Positions 1-8,660 of a stretch of 64,000 nt of DNA are shown piece by piece; the first letter of the stretch is position 1; every line of letters begins with the position of its first letter. The notes below the pieces were generated by a model. It was not told the DNA's origin and did not search any database. It worked only from the letters and a program-made list of their open reading frames with translations. The translations under genes and the position numbers were made by a program. This stretch comes from Chromatium okenii. Lineage in GTDB: Bacteria; Pseudomonadota; Gammaproteobacteria; Chromatiales; Chromatiaceae. The DNA lies in contig NZ_PPGH01000010.1 of NCBI RefSeq assembly GCF_002958735.1, positions 17,501-81,500 on the forward strand. The letters are read 5' to 3'.

Positions 1-138
1 GATCATGTCGCAATTGCCCGCTGGCGACTGCGCCAAGCATTGCGACGAACTTGGTTGCGCCGTCCCGAGTTACTCACCCGCCGTGGATTGAGCGCCAGCG
101 AGCAAGCGTTACTCGATGAAGAACTGCAAAATCAGTAG
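1..138 (+). CDS. trmD: tRNA (guanine-N1)-methyltransferase TrmD, C-terminal end (partial)
   Basis: Only the last 45 codons are present; the gene begins upstream of the window and ends with TAG at 136-138. TrmD makes m1G at position 37 of several tRNAs and prevents +1 frameshifting. The visible tail is the helical C-terminal domain, with an R-x-W-R-x-R-Q-A-L stretch followed by [10 protein letters not shown], which is characteristic of TrmD. The next gene, 33 bases downstream, is rplS, matching the conserved rpsP-rimM-trmD-rplS operon. The match rests on the tail and on gene order, since the catalytic knot domain is outside the window. Confidence 0.85.
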   Translation, partial: DHVAIARWRLRQALRRTWLRRPELLTRRGLSASEQALLDEELQNQ

Positions 139-171
139 CGGCGTTAAACATAAAAATCTGAGGAAATATCA

Positions 172-516
172 ATGAGCAACATTATTCAAGCAATCAATCA
201 AGAACAAATGACGCGTCAGGTTCCGAACTTCGCGCCCGGCGATACCGTCGTCGTGCAAGTGAAGGTCAAAGAAGCCAATCGTGAGCGGCTTCAGGCCTTT
301 GAAGGCATTGTCATCGCCATTCGCAATCGTGGACTCCATTCCGCATTTACCGTGCGCAAAATTTCTCACGGCGAAGGCGTCGAGCGCGTGTTTCAAACCT
401 ATAGCCCAGCGATTGGCGACATTGAAGTCAAGCGCAAGGGCGATGTGCGCCGCGCCAAGCTCTATTATTTGCGCGGACTCACCGGCAAGGCAGCCCGTAT
501 CCGCGAAAAGATTTAA
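172..516 (+). CDS. rplS: 50S ribosomal protein L19
   Basis: L19 is a 50S subunit protein at the interface with the small subunit. The 114-residue product has the normal family length. It shows the family core ([11 protein letters not shown] near residue 20, [14 protein letters not shown] near 53) and the conserved basic end with R-A-K-L-Y-Y-L-R. An AGGAAAT Shine-Dalgarno lies 7-13 bases before the ATG. It follows trmD closely and is probably the last gene of the rpsP-rimM-trmD-rplS operon, because a hairpin follows 29 bases after the stop. Confidence 0.97.
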   Translation: MSNIIQAINQEQMTRQVPNFAPGDTVVVQVKVKEANRERLQAFEGIVIAIRNRGLHSAFTVRKISHGEGVERVFQTYSPAIGDIEVKRKGDVRRAKLYYLRGLTGKAARIREKI

Positions 517-544
517 CGCAATTCGCCATTGTTGGCGCGATGAC

Positions 545-583
545 GCGACCCGCATGTTTCATGGGTCGCATCATTTTGATTTT
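545..583 (+). terminator. Probable terminator after rplS
   Basis: A 7 bp perfect stem (GCGACCC at 545-551 with GGGTCGC at 563-569) has an 11-base loop and is followed by a T-rich but interrupted tract (570-583). Its place just after the ribosomal operon supports a terminator. The imperfect T-run makes it uncertain. Confidence 0.5.
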
Positions 584-686
584 CCGCTTATTCCTGCAAT
601 TCTTTTCGATCAATCCGCTGCCTCGCGCCAGCGCACAATGCGCAGCTTTTCCGGTCTAAACTTCTGTTTTTTTGATGGAAATCCCG

Positions 687-1451
687 ATGAAAATTCTGGT
701 CAGCAACGATGATGGTTATCAATCGCCGGGGCTGATTGCTTTGGCAGATGCACTTCGCACCATCGGTCAAGTGATGGTCGTCGCACCAGATCGAGATCGC
801 AGCGGGGCGAGCAATTCATTGACGTTAGATGTGCCGCTGCGAGCGAGCCGAATGCCTAACGGCTTTTTGCGCGTGAATGGCACACCGACCGATTGCGTCC
901 ACCTCGCGCTCACTGGTTTAGCAGAAATTGACCCGGACATCGTGGTTGCCGGCATCAATCACGGACCAAATCTCGGTGATGACGTGCTGTATTCGGGAAC
1001 AGTCGCTGCCGCGACTGAGGGGCGATTTCTCGGTTTGCCCGCAATGGCAATTTCCATCGCGTCCCACTCACCGCAGCATTTGGAAACCGCAGCGCGAGTC
1101 GCAGTGCAATTGGTCAAACGCCTGCGCGATCAACCACTGGAAGCCAGCATCATTCTCAATGTGAATGTGCCCGACTGTCCGTATGCGCAGTTGCAGGGAT
1201 TTGTTGCCACGCGGCTGGGCAATCGCCACAAAGCCGAACCGCTGGTTCAGGCTGAAGACCCACGCGGTCAATGTATCTACTGGATTGGTGCTGCGGGACC
1301 GGAACAAGATGCTGGCGTGGGCACTGATTTTGATGCAGTGCGCAACGGTTTTGTCTCTATTACGCCACTGCAAGTTGATCTGACCCGTTATGCCGCGCTC
1401 ACCACGCTGGGCAGTTGGCTGGTGAATTGCTGCGAAAAACCTGAAAATTGA
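687..1451 (+). CDS. surE: 5'/3'-nucleotidase SurE
   Basis: SurE is a metal-dependent nucleoside monophosphatase with exopolyphosphatase activity, linked to stationary-phase survival. The N-terminus [10 protein letters not shown] holds the metal-binding Asp pair. Further motifs are S-G-A-S-N-S near residue 38, the G-x-P-T-D-C-V-H block, [11 protein letters not shown] and [10 protein letters not shown]. The start is set at ATG 687, because it gives the canonical N-terminus and has a GGAAA site 5 bases upstream; in-frame TTG 672 and ATG 675 would add five non-conserved residues. Product 254 residues, as usual. In many proteobacteria surE precedes pcm; here a convergent asparagine-synthase-like gene follows instead. 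Confidence 0.95.
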   Translation: MKILVSNDDGYQSPGLIALADALRTIGQVMVVAPDRDRSGASNSLTLDVPLRASRMPNGFLRVNGTPTDCVHLALTGLAEIDPDIVVAGINHGPNLGDDVLYSGTVAAATEGRFLGLPAMAISIASHSPQHLETAARVAVQLVKRLRDQPLEASIILNVNVPDCPYAQLQGFVATRLGNRHKAEPLVQAEDPRGQCIYWIGAAGPEQDAGVGTDFDAVRNGFVSITPLQVDLTRYAALTTLGSWLVNCCEKPEN

Positions 1452-1466
1452 ATGATGTAGCGTTCA

Positions 1467-1491
1467 GCACCGCCATTTCAGCCAGCGGTGC
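1467..1491 (+). terminator. Hairpin between surE and the convergent asparagine-synthase-like gene
   Basis: GCACCGC (1467-1473) pairs with GCGGTGC (1485-1491) across an 11-base loop in the 63-base gap between convergent genes. There is only a weak T-rich stretch afterwards, so termination is plausible but unproven. Confidence 0.4.
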
Positions 1492-1514
1492 AAGTTTGCG
1501 TTATTGTTTGAAAT

Positions 1515-3350
1515 TCAGCGTGATTGACCGTGCGCTTCCAACCACTCCTCCAGCGTCACCAGCAGCCACAACATCCGCCCGAAATAGGTCGCGTGTTCGG
1601 TTTGATGTGCATGACGAATCCGCTCGATGTGTTCCGGCTGCAGCCAGCCGCGCCGACTGAAATCTGCCAACCGATCCGCCACTCGCTCGCGCAGCGGGGC
1701 GTGCTCGCGCAGCCATAATCCAAACGGCAGCCCAAAACCGTGTTTTTCCTTTTTGATAATGGCATCAGGCAGATAGCCGGTCAGCGCCCTTTTGAAAAAC
1801 CAGCGCAGATATTGCCCCTTCACTTTCCAATCCGGCGGCACTTCGCCAGAAAAATCCATCAACGCATCGGACAGCAGCGGATAACGCACTTCCATTCCGG
1901 CTGCTTCTACCATTCCCGTGACTTTACGTAAATCGTTGTCTGCCAACGTGAATTTAATATCCAGATGCAGCATTTTATTGATGAAATGCGTCGTGGCAGC
2001 GCGTTCATACGGCTCTTTTAATAACAGCGCCGGAATCCCGGGATTGATCGTGGTGAGGAAATCAGGCTTGAACATTTCCGCCAGCGGCTGGCGATAAATG
2101 GCGTTGTACGATTCCATCCGTTCCGGCAGCGGAATCCGCGCTTGGCGCACATAACTTTGCAATTTGCGCGTCGGCAGAAACCGCGCCATGCCGGACAAAC
2201 CGGCGATGGGTTCAATCAGCCCTTCGCGCAGCAGCGCCGGAAGCGCATGATAATGTTCAAATATCCGTTGTTTCGCGTAGCGTTCATTGCCGCCAAAAAT
2301 CTCGTCACCGCCATCGCCGCCGAGCATGACGCTGTAGCCATCCGCTTTTGCCAATTTCGCGCAGAAATACGCGGAAACGGCGGATTCGTTGGCAAATGGT
2401 TCATCATACTGCTTGGCAATCAATGGGATAGCCGCGAGCACGTCATCCGGCGTCAAATAATACTCCTGCGCATCCAAACCAAAATGCCGCGCTGCCAATC
2501 GCGCATATTCCATTTCATCGAAACCGTCGGCAGCGAAGCCAATCGAATACGTCCGCGCTGGTTTCCCTTGAATTTCAGTGAGTAATCCCGCAACGGTGGA
2601 GCTGTCAGTCCCGCCAGAGAGAAACGCTGCCGTTTCATCATTACCTTTTGCTTGCGCTACGCCGTCGCGCAGCAGTTGTTTAAACCGCGCAGATTGTTGT
2701 TTGAAATCATCACGCGGCGCGTCGCGGTATTGCAGTTGCCAATAAAATCCACGTTCGAGCTTGCCGGCAGTGGCGCACACCCATTCGCCGGGCAGTAATT
2801 TGCTGACACCCTGAAAAATCGTGCCCGGCGCTGGCACGACGAAAAAGTAGAGATAATTAAAAATGCCTTGCGGATCAATGGCGGCTGCAACTGCCGGATG
2901 CGCGGCGACAACATCAGCGCGATTGGAAAATGCCAAACCCTGCTCGGCAGTCGGTGCAAAAGCGAGCGTTTGAATGCCGACGCGATCAATCGCCAAAAAC
3001 GTGGTCTGGGTGCGGGTGTCGATCACCGCCAGCGCAAAGTTGCCGTGAATGTGTTGCGGCAATTCGCGTCCGTGATTGCGCCACAATCGCAACACCGATT
3101 GCGCTGAATTTTCATGGGCTTGCCGGCTGCCGGAGGCAAATTCCGGTCGTCCGACGATGAGCGCCAGCACGCCGTTTTGTTGCGCGAGACTGGCGTTGAT
3201 GCCGGTGGCGACCACTGCGCCGTTGGCATGTTTCACGATCTGCGCCAGCGCCGGATTTGCGCCGCGCACCGCCAGCAGCCGGTCGAGCGTGTCCTGAACT
3301 GCCGATTCAGCTTGCGCTGCCGGAGTAAACCACCCGCAAAAGTCCTGCAT
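1515..3350 (-). CDS. Asparagine-synthase-like amidotransferase with atypical glutaminase domain
   Basis: The 611-residue protein joins an N-terminal class II glutamine-amidotransferase-like domain (about 1-200) to an ATP-pyrophosphatase synthase domain (about 220-590). The synthase half has the PP-loop L-S-G-G-T-D-S-S, then D-E-P-F-A-N-E-S and L-G-G-D-G-G-D-E-I-F-G-G, as in AsnB. The start at ATG 3350 gives M-Q-D-F-C-G-W-F, so the candidate nucleophile is Cys5, not the residue after Met, and the usual N-G-E-I-Y-N block is not seen. Either a short propeptide is removed or the glutaminase is inactive and ammonia is used. It diverges from the HyfG-like gene. Related enzymes make asparagine or amidate other substrates; the substrate cannot be told from sequence. 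Confidence 0.85.
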   Translation of the reverse strand: MQDFCGWFTPAAQAESAVQDTLDRLLAVRGANPALAQIVKHANGAVVATGINASLAQQNGVLALIVGRPEFASGSRQAHENSAQSVLRLWRNHGRELPQHIHGNFALAVIDTRTQTTFLAIDRVGIQTLAFAPTAEQGLAFSNRADVVAAHPAVAAAIDPQGIFNYLYFFVVPAPGTIFQGVSKLLPGEWVCATAGKLERGFYWQLQYRDAPRDDFKQQSARFKQLLRDGVAQAKGNDETAAFLSGGTDSSTVAGLLTEIQGKPARTYSIGFAADGFDEMEYARLAARHFGLDAQEYYLTPDDVLAAIPLIAKQYDEPFANESAVSAYFCAKLAKADGYSVMLGGDGGDEIFGGNERYAKQRIFEHYHALPALLREGLIEPIAGLSGMARFLPTRKLQSYVRQARIPLPERMESYNAIYRQPLAEMFKPDFLTTINPGIPALLLKEPYERAATTHFINKMLHLDIKFTLADNDLRKVTGMVEAAGMEVRYPLLSDALMDFSGEVPPDWKVKGQYLRWFFKRALTGYLPDAIIKKEKHGFGLPFGLWLREHAPLRERVADRLADFSRRGWLQPEHIERIRHAHQTEHATYFGRMLWLLVTLEEWLEAHGQSR

Positions 3351-3449
3351 GAGATAAGCCCTTGAGGTTATTATTGATTTGTACAAACAGCGGTCAAGCG
3401 TACTGCGCACCGACTGCTGCGACCCAAACATTGCCAATGATCCCAATTT

Positions 3450-3455
3450 GGAGGT
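3450..3455 (+). promoter_or_regulatory. Strong Shine-Dalgarno setting a TTG start
   Basis: A perfect GGAGGT sits 7 bases before TTG 3463 in the HyfG-like frame. The open frame extends upstream to TTG 3379, but those 28 codons lack a ribosome site, so 3463 is the better start. Confidence 0.7.
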
Positions 3456-3462
3456 TAAGCGA

Positions 3463-5055
3463 TTGAAACGCTTTGATTGGCTTTCGGAATATCTCGCCCG
3501 TTTGGAAGATGAACACGTCATCGCGCATCACGGCGATGCGCAGATTATCGCCCCAGCACATCGGTTGATGCTCGATCCTGAAGATTGGGCGAGCGCCGCC
3601 AAACAAGCGGCGCGTCTCAACCTGCGTCATGCCGGGCTGTGGGTTGATCCGCACGATACCGATGCTGAACCGATGCTCTGCGTTCGCGCAGGTTTCGAGC
3701 ACGGCGGCGATTATCTGGTGTTGGAAACCGTCGTCTCCTGCGAACGCCCGCACCTTCCTTCGCACACGCCGCATTTTCCCGGCGTGAATCGACTTGAACG
3801 CCATGCCCAAGATTTAACCGGCATTGTGTTTACCGATCATCCCGACAATCGCCGTTGGACGCGCCATCAAGCATGGTCGGCGGAACATTTCCCGCTGCGC
3901 CACAATTTCCCCGCAACGCCGCGCCAGCGCACACCGGCAGATGCGGATTATCCGTTTGTACGGGTGCAGGGCGCTGGCGTTTATGAAATTCCCGTTGGAC
4001 CCGTTCATGCCGGCATTATTGAACCGGGGCATTTTCGGTTTCACGCGATGGGCGAAGACGTGCTGCGGTTGGAAGAGCGACTCGGCTATGTCCATAAAGG
4101 CATTGAAAAATTGGCAGTTGGACGCGATCCCAGCGCACTCATTCGACTGGCTGGGCGCGTGTCTGGTGATTCCACCGTCGCCCACGCTTGGGCTGCCTGC
4201 CAAGCGATAGAGCGAGCGACCGGTTGCAGCGTACCGCCGCGAGCACTGCATCTGCGGGCGCTATTCGCCGAACGCGAGCGCATCGCCAACCATCTCGGCG
4301 ACATTGGCGCGATTTGTAACGATGTCGGTTTCAGTTTCGCGCAGGTGCAATGTTCGCGGCTGCGCGAGCAGTGGCAGCGGCGCAGTCAGTCATTATTTGG
4401 ACATCGGCTACTGATGGACAGACTGATTCCCGGCGGTGTTGCAGTCGATCTCAGCGCCGAAGGTTTGCGGGAATTGCGCTTGGATCATGCCGCGCTGCGC
4501 AAAGCGATTGAACCGCTGTTTGACATTATTGACGATCATCCATCGCTCGATGATCGCCTGCTCACGACGGGCATTTTGTCGCTGCAACATGCCCGCGAAC
4601 TCGGTTGCACCGGCTATGTCGGCAAAGCCAGCGGACTGTCATTTGATGTACGCCGCGATCACGCCTATCCGCCGTATGACCAACTGCGGGTTGAAGTGCC
4701 GGTGCAGCGGGAAGGCGATGTGGCGGCGCGAGTGCGGGTGCGCGTTGCCGAAGTGCGCAGCAGTTTATGGATGCTTGATCGCCTGCTCGACGCTCTGCCG
4801 AATGGCGACATCGTCGCGCCACTGCCGCCGGCAGCAGCGGGCGCGATTGGTTTGGGCATGATCGACGGCTGGCGCGGCGAAATTCTGTGTTTCATCCGTT
4901 TCGACGCTGCCGGACGCATTGCCCGCTACTTCCCGCGTGACCCGAGTTGGTTCACTTGGCCGGCGCTGGAACGACTCATTCTCGGCAACATCGTTCCCGA
5001 TTTTCCGGTCTGCAATAAATCCGTTAACGGCTCCTACGCCGGACAGGATTTATAA
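3463..5055 (+). CDS. NuoC/D fusion / HyfG-like protein lacking NiFe ligands (orphan)
   Basis: The 530-residue protein has a NuoC-like N-terminal part (about 1-150) fused to a NuoD/49-kDa-like part (about 165-525), the layout of group 4 hydrogenase large subunits (HycE/HyfG, COG3261). Family marks are V-G-P-V-H-A-G-I-I-E-P-G-H-F-R-F, R-L-G-Y-V-H-K-G-I-E-K and E-R-E-R-I-A-N-H-L-G-D-I-G. The cysteines that hold nickel are missing: the N-terminal ligand block reads R-L-A-G-R-V-S-G-D-S and the C-terminal one V-P-D-F-P-V-C-N-K-S. It should therefore act as a quinone- or proton-module subunit and not as a hydrogenase. Relatives lie in hyfBCEFGI-type operons; no such partner is next to it here. The start is TTG 3463, set by a perfect GGAGGT. 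Confidence 0.85.
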   Translation: MKRFDWLSEYLARLEDEHVIAHHGDAQIIAPAHRLMLDPEDWASAAKQAARLNLRHAGLWVDPHDTDAEPMLCVRAGFEHGGDYLVLETVVSCERPHLPSHTPHFPGVNRLERHAQDLTGIVFTDHPDNRRWTRHQAWSAEHFPLRHNFPATPRQRTPADADYPFVRVQGAGVYEIPVGPVHAGIIEPGHFRFHAMGEDVLRLEERLGYVHKGIEKLAVGRDPSALIRLAGRVSGDSTVAHAWAACQAIERATGCSVPPRALHLRALFAERERIANHLGDIGAICNDVGFSFAQVQCSRLREQWQRRSQSLFGHRLLMDRLIPGGVAVDLSAEGLRELRLDHAALRKAIEPLFDIIDDHPSLDDRLLTTGILSLQHARELGCTGYVGKASGLSFDVRRDHAYPPYDQLRVEVPVQREGDVAARVRVRVAEVRSSLWMLDRLLDALPNGDIVAPLPPAAAGAIGLGMIDGWRGEILCFIRFDAAGRIARYFPRDPSWFTWPALERLILGNIVPDFPVCNKSVNGSYAGQDL

Positions 5056-5162
5056 ATAAAACAATTGGTTGTTAATTCTAGCGCGTCCGATTGTGTAAAA
5101 TAGCAGCGGTCGGTTAGACTGAAATCACGTTAATCTCAATTGGTATTTCATCGCAGGACATT

Positions 5163-6575
5163 ATGAACAAACAGAAGATTATGAACTTTTTAATTGCACT
5201 TCCTTTTGCGGATGCTGCAACGACAGAATTACCTTTATCGCGGTTATTGCGCTTATCACTTTTTCAGATTTCTGTCGGCATGGCAATGGTGCTGTTATAC
5301 GGCACTTTAAACCGCGTCATGGTCGTTGAATTACACGTTTCTGCATGGCTCGTTTCATTGATGGTGGCATTGCCGCTGGTATTCGCTCCATTACGCGCAT
5401 TAATTGGTCATCGTTCCGATTATCATCATTCAGCATTTGGCTGGCGGCGTGTGCCTTATATTGCCTACGGCAGCATGTTGCAATACGCCGGTTTTGCCAT
5501 CATGCCGTATTCCATTCTGATTTTATCGGATGAAACGAATAAGTTGATGGTGGTCGGTCAATTCTTTGCCGCAGCGTCGTTTTTACTCGTCGGCGCAGGA
5601 TTGCATACGGTGCAAACCGCAGGATTAGCATTGGCCACTGATATTGCGCCAGTTGAAAAGCGTCCACGAGTTGTGGCGTTATTGTATGCGATGCTGTTAT
5701 TAGGCATGGTTGCCAGCGCATTATTATTCGGTCATCTCCTGCAAAATTTCACGCATCAACGTTTAGTTGAAGTCGTTCATGGCGCAGCATTGGCGACAAT
5801 TATAATGAACGTTATTGCGCTGTGGAAACAGGAAGCCATTGATCTAAAACGCGCTGTGGCAGATATTCCGCGCCCACCATTCCGCGAAACTTGGCAAGCC
5901 TTCATTCGTGGTGGTCGCGCTACGCAATTGCTGATTGTAGTCGGTTTAGGTACAGCGGGATTTAGTATGCAGGAAATCTTATTAGAGCCTTATGGCGCAC
6001 AGGTGCTGGGTTTAACCGTATCGGAAACCACAGCATTAACCGCAATTCTTGCTGGCGGTACGTTTGCAGCTTTTGCATTGTCCGGTTATCTATTAACACG
6101 CGGCGGCAATTCGTATCAACTTGCAGCGGCTGGCGCATTCATTGGCATTATTGCGTTTGCCTTGGTCATTACTTCCGGCAACATTGAATCACCGCTGTTA
6201 TTTAGAATTGGTACGGGCTTTATTGGATTCGGCGCGGGATTACTTGGTGTCGGCACGCTCACTGCCGCAATGGGATTGGCACAAAGCGGACACACCGGAT
6301 TGGCGCTGGGCGCGTGGGGCGCAGTGCAAGCAACCAGTCAAGGTTTAGCGATTGCGATTGGTGGCGCATTACGCGACATCATTTCAGGCTTGGCGGTGGC
6401 GGGCGATTTAGGATCAACCTTAATTTCTCCGTCACTCGGCTATCGCTTGGTCTATAGCATTGAAATTGGTCTATTAGTTGTGGCGTTGATCGTGATTGTG
6501 CCGCTGGTGTTGCGGTCACGCCGTGAGGATGAGAAAACGGCTCCATCACAATTCGGTCTGGATCAGATGCTGTGA
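5163..6575 (+). CDS. PucC/LhaA-type BCD-family membrane transporter
   Basis: This 470-residue membrane protein has about twelve hydrophobic helices and belongs to the bacteriochlorophyll delivery (BCD/PucC/LhaA) branch of the major facilitator superfamily. The family signature after helix 2 is clear: G-H-R-S-D-Y-H-H-S-A-F-G-W-R-R-V-P-Y-I, followed by I-M-P-Y. Members assist assembly of light-harvesting complexes in purple bacteria, but paralogues of unknown cargo occur. CAGGA lies 6 bases before the ATG. No puf, puh, bch or crt gene is in this window, so a role in photosynthesis is inferred from the family only. A 107-base gap separates it from the gene upstream, so it may be a single-gene unit. 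Confidence 0.88.
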   Translation: MNKQKIMNFLIALPFADAATTELPLSRLLRLSLFQISVGMAMVLLYGTLNRVMVVELHVSAWLVSLMVALPLVFAPLRALIGHRSDYHHSAFGWRRVPYIAYGSMLQYAGFAIMPYSILILSDETNKLMVVGQFFAAASFLLVGAGLHTVQTAGLALATDIAPVEKRPRVVALLYAMLLLGMVASALLFGHLLQNFTHQRLVEVVHGAALATIIMNVIALWKQEAIDLKRAVADIPRPPFRETWQAFIRGGRATQLLIVVGLGTAGFSMQEILLEPYGAQVLGLTVSETTALTAILAGGTFAAFALSGYLLTRGGNSYQLAAAGAFIGIIAFALVITSGNIESPLLFRIGTGFIGFGAGLLGVGTLTAAMGLAQSGHTGLALGAWGAVQATSQGLAIAIGGALRDIISGLAVAGDLGSTLISPSLGYRLVYSIEIGLLVVALIVIVPLVLRSRREDEKTAPSQFGLDQML

Positions 6576-6680
6576 GTGGAATCTGAAAAATGCGATTTAT
6601 CAAAGGATTGGCGGTGCAAATCCGTCACAATTATTCGCACAATCTGACTTGATCACAACCCAACGAGAAATCTAAACGAT

Positions 6681-7256
6681 ATGAAGAACTTGATCCGTTT
6701 GACCGCTGTTTCTGCCGTACTGAGTGCTGGGCTGGCGTGGGCCGACGAAGTGCCAACCAATCCCAATGTGAATGAGGCGAAGGAGGTCATCAAGACGTTC
6801 TCGATGCAGCTCAAAGGCGAGCTAAAACATGCACTTGAAGAAGGTGGTCCGCTCAAAGCCATCGCAGTGTGCAAGGAACGCGCTCCTGCCATTGCAACCG
6901 AAGTGGGCGCGAAAATGGGTTGGCAGATTGGACGCACCACGCTGAAACCGCGTAATGCCGAACTCAATACGCCGGATGCGTGGGAACAGAAGGTGTTGGA
7001 GGATTTCGCCAAGCGCAAGGCGGCTGGGGAAGATGTGCAGACGATTGCATTCGGGGAAGTGGTTGAAACTGAAGCAGGAAAAACGTTTCGGTTTATGAAG
7101 GCGATTCCGACGGTGGAGCTGTGTTTGGCGTGCCACGGAACGCAGGTTGCGCCTGAAGTCGCCAAAGCGATTGATGAAAGTTATCCGCAAGATCAAGCGC
7201 GTGGCTACAGTGAAGGCGATTTACGCGGCGCGTTTAGCGTTTCCAAACCGCTGTAA
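6681..7256 (+). CDS. Periplasmic c-type haem protein, DUF3365 (Tll0287-like) family
   Basis: The 191-residue protein starts with a signal peptide (about 1-21, ending A-W-A-D) and carries one haem-binding C-L-A-C-H motif near residue 150. The rest matches the DUF3365 / Tll0287-like haem-sensor fold: L-K-A-I-A-V-C near residue 60 and a C-terminal G-D-L-R-G-A-F-S-V. Family members are periplasmic haem domains, free or attached to sensors; the function of free ones is not established. It lies 105 bases after the PucC-like gene on the same strand and is followed by a strong terminator. Confidence 0.8.
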   Translation: MKNLIRLTAVSAVLSAGLAWADEVPTNPNVNEAKEVIKTFSMQLKGELKHALEEGGPLKAIAVCKERAPAIATEVGAKMGWQIGRTTLKPRNAELNTPDAWEQKVLEDFAKRKAAGEDVQTIAFGEVVETEAGKTFRFMKAIPTVELCLACHGTQVAPEVAKAIDESYPQDQARGYSEGDLRGAFSVSKPL

Positions 7257-7271
7257 TTGCTGATTAAAAAT

Positions 7272-7316
7272 CGCCTGCGCCCGCCTAATTTGCAGGTTTG
7301 GCGCAGGCGGTTTTTT
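7272..7316. terminator. Bidirectional rho-independent terminator
   Basis: A perfect 10 bp stem (CGCCTGCGCC at 7272-7281, GGCGCAGGCG at 7300-7309) has A-tracts on its left and six T residues on its right. It can end both the haem-protein gene and the convergent J-domain gene. Confidence 0.9.
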
Positions 7317-8278
7317 AATAACGCATTCTTAAAATGTGAAACGTCGCTGCCTGTTGTTCAAATAAAAATACAATCAATCCAACCCGCGTGATTTGCTGCA
7401 ACTGTTCGTTTTGATAATTGACTTCGTAATTCGCCATCGCCAAACAATGGATGTTATCGGCAACAGATTTAATGCGCACCTGCGTAAAATGAATACTCCG
7501 CACCGAAGTTTTCTGAAACAATTCTGCATACGCTTGGCGAATACGCGACCAATCAGTTAATTCATTTTCCTGTGCTTCCGAGCTATACAGCGCCATTAAC
7601 GCATTTAATTCGCCAGCGCGATAAGCGCGTTGAAAGTTGATCAATGGCAACAGAACGCTATTGCAATCCATGGTGCTGGCGCAGCAGTAATCATCGGCGG
7701 TGGTGCAATCAGTTTGGGCGGTGTATTCAGCAGCAGCGCAACGCTGCCGATAGCGACGCCAATCAGCACTAATCCCAGCGTCAAATGTCGCCAATATGGG
7801 CGCATCTGTTGCCACAATTGCTGCAACTGCGCTTGGCGCAGCGCGACAATTTTTGATAACGCGTCGGATGCGCCCAGCCGTGAGAGCCGCGTCGATGCGC
7901 ATCAAACGCGAGGTTAATCCGTTCGGTGCGCTGCGTTGCCCACAGCGGTTTGGTGGCGTGGCGATCTGGGTGATACACCTGCATCAGGCGGCGATACCGC
8001 TGTTTGACGATTTCTGGCGCAGTGTTCGGCGCGAGACCGAGCGTCGTTGGTGCTGGCGGTGAACCGGAAAAAAGCTGTTGATCGAGAAGGGTATAGATGC
8101 GCCGCGAAGCAGTGTCACGACTGAGATCAACGCGAGAAAATGCTTCAGTTAAATCAGCGGACTGGGGATTTTCGGGATGACTGAGCCACAGCAGAATTGC
8201 GTCGAGATGCGCTGGCGGAAGGCGCTTTAACTGTTCGCGGCGCAGTGCTTGTGCGAATTGTTGAGTCCACAATGACAT
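7315..8278 (-). pseudogene. J-domain / membrane / NTF2-like protein, two frameshifts
   Basis: Three overlapping minus-strand frames make one protein when two single bases are restored; the repaired gene is exactly 322 codons. Frame 1 (8278 to about 7880) has a helical N-terminus and a J-domain with the H-P-D motif (Y-H-P-D-R-H) near residue 110. Frame 2 (about 7880-7665) gives a Gln-rich linker and one membrane helix (about G-L-V-L-I-G-V-A-I-G-S-V-A-L-L-L). Frame 3 (about 7665-7315) is an NTF2/DUF4440-like domain. J-domains recruit and stimulate DnaK; the membrane helix would anchor the protein. Both shifts are cured by one more G in a short run, so a sequencing undercall is at least as likely as a real lesion. 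Confidence 0.7.
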
Positions 8279-8337
8279 CAGAATTCAACATGATGCGCTG
8301 AAGTGGCGCAAGATGTGCGCCACCGAGAACTCAATCG

Positions 8338-8502
8338 TCACACGTTAACCAATTCAAATTCGTCTTTGCCAACTCCGCATTCTGGGCATTTCCAACTGGC
8401 GGGGACATCTTCCCAGCGTGTTCCTGGTGCGATGCCTTCTTCTGGCCAGCCTTTTTCCTCGTCATAAATCAAACCGCATACGACACATTGGTAGGCTTTC
8501 AT
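8338..8502 (-). CDS. Rubredoxin
   Basis: This 54-residue protein has the two rubredoxin knuckles, C-V-V-C-G near residue 6 and C-P-E-C-G near residue 39, which bind one iron. The conserved L-I-Y-D-E-E-K-G-W-P and W-x-C-P context is intact. Rubredoxins are small cytoplasmic electron carriers in alkane oxidation, oxidative-stress reduction or haem and chlorophyll-linked reactions. The start is well supported by a GAGGAG Shine-Dalgarno ending 7 bases before the ATG. No obvious partner reductase is adjacent. It lies 59 bases upstream of the J-domain gene on the same strand. Confidence 0.95.
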   Translation of the reverse strand: MKAYQCVVCGLIYDEEKGWPEEGIAPGTRWEDVPASWKCPECGVGKDEFELVNV

Positions 8503-8621
8503 GCACAACTCCTCAGCAGTTGACGATCAATGGCAGCAAGTATAGCGATTCCAGTTTAGGTTTCGCTGTAGGTATTAGTATTGCTGTTGTCAAAGATGGC
8601 GGCGCATTATTACAGACAAAC

Positions 8622-8642
8622 AAAAGCCGCTTGAAAGCGGCT
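8622..8642 (-). terminator. Terminator of tRNA-Met
   Basis: AGCCGCTT (8625-8632) pairs with AAGCGGCT (8635-8642). On the minus strand the stem is followed by TTTGTTTG, so it fits a rho-independent terminator 18 bases past the tRNA. Confidence 0.85.
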
Positions 8643-8660
8643 GATGGTTTTATTGAAAAC

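Noticed and set aside
3379..3462. TTG 3379 as start of the HyfG-like gene
   Set aside because: The 28 extra codons overlap the divergent promoter region and have no ribosome site, whereas TTG 3463 has a perfect GGAGGT.
3463..5055. Annotation as a NiFe-hydrogenase large subunit
   Set aside because: Both CxxC ligand pairs are missing, so the catalytic centre cannot form as in known enzymes.
6606..6640. Short string near 6610 resembling part of a cobalamin riboswitch
   Set aside because: Only a few bases match, there is no room for the full fold in the 105-base gap, and the next gene is not B12-related.
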